Of a stretch of 6,034 bases of DNA, positions 1 through 6,034 are shown one piece after another. Made by a program: the position numbers and the translations under genes. Origin of the DNA: Betaproteobacteria bacterium (GTDB lineage Bacteria; Pseudomonadota; Gammaproteobacteria; Burkholderiales; SG8-39); assembly GCA_029865405.1 (NCBI GenBank), contig JAOUGZ010000185.1, positions 1-6,034 on the forward strand, written 5' to 3'. A model generated the notes under the pieces. The model did not search any database. It was given only the letters and a program-made list of their open reading frames with translations, and had not been told where the DNA came from. Position 1 is the stretch's first letter, and each line of letters opens with the position of its first letter.

Positions 1-385
1 TTGAAGTCGCCGATGTCGGGCACGTTCACCGTCATCGGGCCGGCGCTCTCTGCCGCGGGCGCCGGCGCGGGCTTGGCGGACTCTGAGGCCGGCGCGGCCT
101 TCGCCTTCTCCGGCGCCGGTGCCGGGGCCGGGGCCTCCTTTGCCGTGGCGCCGGCATCCGCTTCATCGAGCACGAGGATCGGCGTGCCCTGTGACACCTT
201 GTCGCCGACTTTGATGCGCACCTCCCTCACCACGCCCGCACCCGGCGCCGGGATCTCCATCGTCGCCTTGTCCGACTCGACGGTGATGAGCGACTGCTCG
301 GCGGCGATCGTGTCCCCGGCCTTCACCAGGACCTCGATCACTTCGACGTCCTTGAAATCCCCGATGTCCGGGACGTTGACTTGCT

Positions 386-389
<4 letters not shown>
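1..389 (-). CDS. aceF: Pyruvate dehydrogenase E2, dihydrolipoamide acetyltransferase (N-terminal part, cut by window edge)
   Basis: Only the first 129 codons lie in the window; the gene runs off the left edge. The protein starts [20 protein letters not shown] and contains a complete lipoyl domain at about residues 1-76. The attachment motif ESDKAT places the lipoylated lysine at K41. An Ala/Pro/Lys/Glu-rich flexible linker follows at about residues 79-117. Then [11 protein letters not shown], from residue 119, repeats the start of the first domain, so the protein has at least two lipoyl domains. In this family the swinging lipoyl arms carry acetyl groups from E1 to the E2 active site, which makes acetyl-CoA; the peripheral-subunit-binding and catalytic domains would lie outside the window. 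The ATG at 389 overlaps the aceE stop as ATGA, so translation is probably coupled. No strong ribosome binding site is visible just upstream. The E2 of 2-oxoglutarate dehydrogenase is a possible alternative, but the position directly after aceE and the multiple lipoyl domains favour the pyruvate enzyme. Confidence 0.95.
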
Positions 390-3076
<2,687 letters not shown>

Positions 3077-3080
3077 CGTT

Positions 3081-3086
3081 TCCTCC
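3081..3086 (-). promoter_or_regulatory. Ribosome binding site of aceE
   Basis: The minus strand reads GGAGGA followed by AACG and then the ATG at 3076. This is a near-perfect Shine-Dalgarno sequence at short but normal spacing, and it fixes the aceE start. A well-expressed central metabolic enzyme is expected to have a strong site like this. Confidence 0.8.
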
Positions 3087-3122
3087 AGCTCGTGGCCTTC
3101 GGGAATTTGCTTAGGGTCATCG

Positions 3123-3129
3123 TATTATG
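3123..3129. promoter_or_regulatory. Candidate overlapping -10 elements of a divergent aceE/folD promoter
   Basis: The gap between the aceE and folD starts is only about 59 bp and must supply transcription in both directions, unless one gene is read from further away. The plus strand has TATTAT at 3123-3128 and the minus strand has CATAAT at 3129-3124, so the same AT-rich patch resembles a sigma-70 -10 hexamer in both directions. On the minus strand this would give an aceE leader of about 40 nt. On the plus strand transcription would begin at about 3134-3136, at the folD ATG. I could not find a convincing -35 hexamer at 16-18 bp on either side; a TTGCTT at 3107-3112 is too close for the plus-strand -10. 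This is a prediction from sequence pattern only. Confidence 0.4.
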
Positions 3130-3135
3130 CAACAC

Positions 3136-3999
3136 ATGGCAGCGAAGATCATCGACGGCAAGGCGCTCGCTGCGCAGGTGCGTGACGCGCTCAGGCCGGC
3201 GGTGGCTGCGCTCGTCGCGCGCGGCGCGCGCCCGGGCCTGGCGGCGATCATCGCCGGCGACGATCCGGCCTCGCATGTGTATGTGCGGAACAAAGTGCGC
3301 GCATGCGAGGAGATCGGCGTGCGCTCGGAATCGCACGCGCTGCCGGCGCACGCGTCCGAGGCGGCGATTCTCGGGCGCGTCGCCGCGCTGAATGCCGATG
3401 TGCGCGTGCATGGCATCGTCGTGCAGCTGCCGCTGCCCCGGGGCGTGAACGCCGAGCGCGTCCTCGCAGCGGTGTCGCCGGCAAAGGATGTGGACGGTTT
3501 CCATGCCGACAACCTCGGCCTGCTGCTGCGCGGCAATCCGCGCTTCGTGCCGTGCACGCCGGCGGGCGTCATGCGTCTGCTCGAGCAGGCGGGCGTGCCG
3601 CTGGCGGGCCGGCGCGCGGTGGTCATCGGCCGCTCGAACATCGTCGGCAAGCCGCTCGCGCTGCTGCTCTTGCAAAAGGACGCCACCGTCACCATCTGCC
3701 ATTCGAAGACCGCAGGTCTGGCCGCGCTGGCGCGCGAGGCCGACGTGCTGGTCGCGGCGGCGGGCGCGCCAGGCCTCGTCGGCGCAGAGATGGTCAAACC
3801 GGGAGCCTGCGTGGTCGACGTGGGTATTCACCGCAGCGCGGACGGAAAGCTCGTGGGCGATGTCGACGCGGCCGCGGTCGCACCGGTTGCGGGCTGGCTG
3901 ACGCCGGTGCCGGGCGGCGTCGGGCCGATGACCGTCGCCATGCTGGTCGCCAATACGGTACGCGCCACGGAGATTGCGCTTGGACAGACTGACCGATAA
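3136..3999 (+). CDS. folD: Bifunctional methylenetetrahydrofolate dehydrogenase / methenyltetrahydrofolate cyclohydrolase
   Basis: FolD interconverts 5,10-methylene-, 5,10-methenyl- and 10-formyl-tetrahydrofolate in the cytoplasm with NADP, supplying one-carbon units for purines and formyl-Met-tRNA. From the ATG at 3136 the protein has 287 residues, the usual family length. The catalytic YVRNK motif gives Y49 and K53 (E. coli Tyr50, Lys54). VQLPLP contains Q97 and KDVDGFH contains D120, matching E. coli Gln98 and Asp121. PCTPAGVM lies at 139-146. The nucleotide-binding signature GRSNIVGKP is at 165-173, and the C-terminal signature PGGVGPMT is at 259-266. All key residues are present. An in-frame ATG at 3127 would add MQH. 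I prefer 3136 because MAAKIIDGK is a typical FolD N-terminus, but an AGGG at 3113-3116, 10 nt before 3127, keeps the earlier start possible. The end of folD overlaps the start of prlC, so the two are probably co-transcribed. Confidence 0.97.
   Translation: MAAKIIDGKALAAQVRDALRPAVAALVARGARPGLAAIIAGDDPASHVYVRNKVRACEEIGVRSESHALPAHASEAAILGRVAALNADVRVHGIVVQLPLPRGVNAERVLAAVSPAKDVDGFHADNLGLLLRGNPRFVPCTPAGVMRLLEQAGVPLAGRRAVVIGRSNIVGKPLALLLLQKDATVTICHSKTAGLAALAREADVLVAAAGAPGLVGAEMVKPGACVVDVGIHRSADGKLVGDVDAAAVAPVAGWLTPVPGGVGPMTVAMLVANTVRATEIALGQTDR
3969..3972 (+). promoter_or_regulatory. Ribosome binding site of prlC, inside the folD 3' end
   Basis: GGAG lies 7 nt before the TTG at 3980. An alternative in-frame TTG at 3974 is only 1 nt from this site, too close for ribosome positioning. 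The site therefore favours 3980 as the start of the oligopeptidase gene. Confidence 0.6.
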
Positions 4000-6010
4000 C
4001 CCGCTGCTCGAGTTTTCCGGATTGCCGCGCTATGCGGACATCCGTCCCGCGCACGTCACGCCCGCCCTCGACCTGCTGCTCGTTGAAGCGCGTGCCGCGG
4101 TGGCGCGCGCCGAACAGGCGCCGCCGGCATGGGACGCGTTCGTCGCGCCGCTCGAAGACGCGACCGAGCGCCTGGGGCGCGCCTGGGGGCAGGTGTCGCA
4201 CCTGCATGCGGTGCTCGACAGCGCCGAGCTGCGCGCCGCGTACAACGAGAACCTGCCCAAGCTCACGCAGTTCTGGACCGAGCTCGGACACAACGAGGCG
4301 TTGTTCGCGAAGTACCGGGCGCTGCGCGCCGCGCCGGAATTCTCCGCGTTGACGCCCGCGCGGCAAAGAATCGTCGACAACGCGCTGCGCGATTTCCGCC
4401 TCGGCGGCGCCGAGCTGCCGGCGTCGGCGAAGCCGCGCTACGCGCAGATCCAGGACGAGCTCGCCGGCCTGGGCGCGAAGTTCTCCGAAAACCTGCTCGA
4501 CGCCACCAACGCCTTTTCCCAGGTCATCGAGGACGAGGCGCGCCTGGCCGGCCTGCCGGCGGATATCGTGCAGGCGGCCAAGCGGGACGGCGAGCCCGGC
4601 TGGAAGTTCACGCTGCACATGCCGTCCTACCTGCCGGTGATGCAGTACGCCGAGGACCGCGCGCTGCGCGAAGCGATGTACCGCGCAAGCGCCACGCGCG
4701 CCGCCGAGTTCGGCAATCCCGGGCTCGACAACACGCCGCTCATCGCGCGCATCCTGCCGCTGCGCCGGGAGGCGGCGCAGATGCTCGGCTACCCGAGCTA
4801 CGCCGAGCTGTCGCTGGTGCCCAAGATGGCCGAATCGCCCGCGCAGGTGCTCGATTTCCTCGATGACCTGGCGCGGCGCGCCCGCCCGCACGCCGAGCGC
4901 GACTTCGCGGAGTTGCAGGACTTCGCGCGCGAGGAGCTCGGGCTTTCGCGCCTCGAGGCCTGGGACCTGTCCTTTGCCTCGGAACGGCTGCGCCAGCGGC
5001 GCTACGCGTTTTCCGACCAGGACGTAAAGCAGTACTTTCCCGAGGACGCGGTGCTTTCGGGCCTGTTCCGCCTCGTCGAGACGCTGTACGGCGTGCACGT
5101 CGCGCCCGCCGACGCGCCGCGCTGGCACGACGACGTGCGCTTTTTCGAGGTGCGCGACGCGAGCGGCGCTCTCGTCGGCCAGTTCTACGTCGATCTGTAC
5201 GCGCGCGACACCAAACGCGGCGGCGCGTGGATGGACGAGGCGATGTCGCGCCGGCGCGTCGGCGACGCCCTGCAACTGCCGGTGGTGCACGTCGTGTGCA
5301 ACTTCTCCCGCCCCGTGGGCGCGAAGCCCGCGCTTTTCACGCACGACGAAGTGCTGACGCTGTTCCACGAATTCGGCCACGGCCTGCACCACCTGCTCAC
5401 GCGCGTCGACGATCTCGGCGTCTCCGGCATCAACGGCGTGGAATGGGATGCGGTCGAGTTGCCCAGCCAGTTCATGGAGAATTTCTGCTGGGAGTGGGAC
5501 GTGCTCCGGCACATGACGCGCCACGTGGATACGGGGGAGGCGCTGCCGCGCGCGCTCTTCGACAAGATGCTCGCGGCGAAGAACTTCCAGTCCGGGCTCG
5601 CCATGCTGCGCCAGATCGAGTTCTCGGTGTTCGACATGCACCTGCACTGGGATTTCGAGGCTTCCGCCGGGCGCGGCGTGCTCGACCTGCTGCGCGAGGT
5701 GCGCGCGAAGATCGCGGTGATCGTGCCGCCCGATTGGAACCGCTTTCCCAACAGCTTCTCGCACATCTTCGCGGGCGGCTATGCCGCGGGCTACTACAGC
5801 TACAAGTGGGCCGAGGTGCTCTCGGCCGACGCTTACGCCGCGTTCGAAGAAGCGCGCGAGATCCTCGACGCGGCCACCGGCGCGCGCTTTCGCGACGAAG
5901 TGCTCGCCGTCGGCGGCAGCCGTCCCGCGGCCGAATCGTTCCGCGCCTTCCGCGGGCGCGCGCCGAGCGTGGAGGCGCTCCTGCGCCACAATGGTATGAT
6001 CCCCGCGTAG
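3980..6010 (+). CDS. prlC: Oligopeptidase A, M3-family zinc metallopeptidase
   Basis: The product is a 676-residue cytoplasmic peptidase, close to the 680 or so of E. coli OpdA/PrlC, with no signal peptide or membrane segment seen. Family members cut short peptides, and the E. coli enzyme degrades released signal peptides. The zinc site is HEFGH at H463-H467 with catalytic E464. The third ligand is E493 in AVELPSQFMEN, about 30 residues after the first histidine, as in thimet oligopeptidase-type enzymes. Near the C-terminus, GGYAAGYYSYKWAEV (Y601, Y605, Y606, Y608) matches the family's substrate-binding tyrosine region. The N-terminus, with NPLLEFSGLPRY and IRPAHVTPALD, resembles OpdA. The start is TTG at 3980, chosen for the GGAG 7 nt upstream; TTG 3974 would add two residues. 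It overlaps folD by 20 bp in another frame, suggesting coupled translation. Dcp, another M3 enzyme, is less likely given the N-terminal match to OpdA. Confidence 0.95.
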   Translation: MDRLTDNPLLEFSGLPRYADIRPAHVTPALDLLLVEARAAVARAEQAPPAWDAFVAPLEDATERLGRAWGQVSHLHAVLDSAELRAAYNENLPKLTQFWTELGHNEALFAKYRALRAAPEFSALTPARQRIVDNALRDFRLGGAELPASAKPRYAQIQDELAGLGAKFSENLLDATNAFSQVIEDEARLAGLPADIVQAAKRDGEPGWKFTLHMPSYLPVMQYAEDRALREAMYRASATRAAEFGNPGLDNTPLIARILPLRREAAQMLGYPSYAELSLVPKMAESPAQVLDFLDDLARRARPHAERDFAELQDFAREELGLSRLEAWDLSFASERLRQRRYAFSDQDVKQYFPEDAVLSGLFRLVETLYGVHVAPADAPRWHDDVRFFEVRDASGALVGQFYVDLYARDTKRGGAWMDEAMSRRRVGDALQLPVVHVVCNFSRPVGAKPALFTHDEVLTLFHEFGHGLHHLLTRVDDLGVSGINGVEWDAVELPSQFMENFCWEWDVLRHMTRHVDTGEALPRALFDKMLAAKNFQSGLAMLRQIEFSVFDMHLHWDFEASAGRGVLDLLREVRAKIAVIVPPDWNRFPNSFSHIFAGGYAAGYYSYKWAEVLSADAYAAFEEAREILDAATGARFRDEVLAVGGSRPAAESFRAFRGRAPSVEALLRHNGMIPA

Positions 6011-6029
6011 GGGAAACCGCTGCAAAAAC

Positions 6030-6034
6030 AGGAG
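6030..6034 (+). promoter_or_regulatory. Probable ribosome binding site of a gene starting beyond the right edge
   Basis: The 24 nt after the prlC stop end in AGGAG, a good Shine-Dalgarno core, and show no hairpin-plus-T-run terminator. This fits a further co-directional gene starting a few bases outside the window, probably in the same operon. Its identity cannot be seen here. Confidence 0.45.

Noticed and set aside
84..160. GC-rich short repetitive stretch that could look like a tandem repeat or hairpin
   Set aside because: It encodes the Ala/Pro-rich interdomain linker of aceF, and the repetition follows from Ala and Pro codons.
3107..3112. TTGCTT as a possible -35 element for folD
   Set aside because: It sits only 10 bp from the TATTAT at 3123, too close for a sigma-70 promoter, and no other -10 lies at the right distance downstream.
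3794..6025. A 743-codon open frame on the minus strand, antisense to prlC
   Set aside because: It has the same low-complexity, Arg/Val/His-rich composition, no recognisable motif and complete overlap with an intact M3 peptidase gene, so it is a shadow frame.
6011..6034. Possible terminator after prlC
   Set aside because: There is no inverted repeat followed by a T run. The stretch ends in a ribosome binding site, suggesting read-through into another gene.

Overview
The window is ordinary, GC-rich (about two thirds G+C by eye) bacterial chromosome that is almost entirely coding. It holds four housekeeping genes in two divergent groups around a short intergenic gap at about 3077-3135. The homodimeric AceE-type pyruvate dehydrogenase E1, a downstream E2 with more than one lipoyl domain, and a divergent folD followed by an oligopeptidase A gene together suggest a proteobacterium. 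A betaproteobacterium (Burkholderiales-like) is the best guess, because I recall this gene order from that group. That assignment is from memory and was not searched.

Left arm (minus strand): aceE (386-3076) is a complete E1 component of the pyruvate dehydrogenase complex. Its stop codon overlaps the start of aceF in an ATGA arrangement. aceF, the dihydrolipoamide acetyltransferase E2, is cut by the left window edge, leaving its first 129 codons: one whole lipoyl domain, an Ala/Pro-rich linker and the first residues of a second lipoyl domain. The two genes form an operon that converts pyruvate to acetyl-CoA. An E3 gene (lpd) would be expected beyond the edge but is not seen.

Right arm (plus strand): folD (3136-3999) encodes the bifunctional methylene-tetrahydrofolate dehydrogenase/cyclohydrolase. 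It overlaps prlC/opdA (3980-6010), a zinc M3-family oligopeptidase A. The overlap is 20 bp if the prlC start is the TTG at 3980, which a ribosome binding site inside folD supports. A purine-rich AGGAG at the last bases of the window suggests that another co-directional gene starts just outside.

The intergenic gap carries an AT-rich patch that reads as a possible -10 element on both strands, so the two operons may share a compact bidirectional promoter. I see no mobile elements, RNA genes, CRISPR arrays, phage genes or broken genes. I do not see a previously undescribed system here. The points worth checking are small: the divergent promoter, the folD start (possibly leaderless) and the two translational-coupling junctions.
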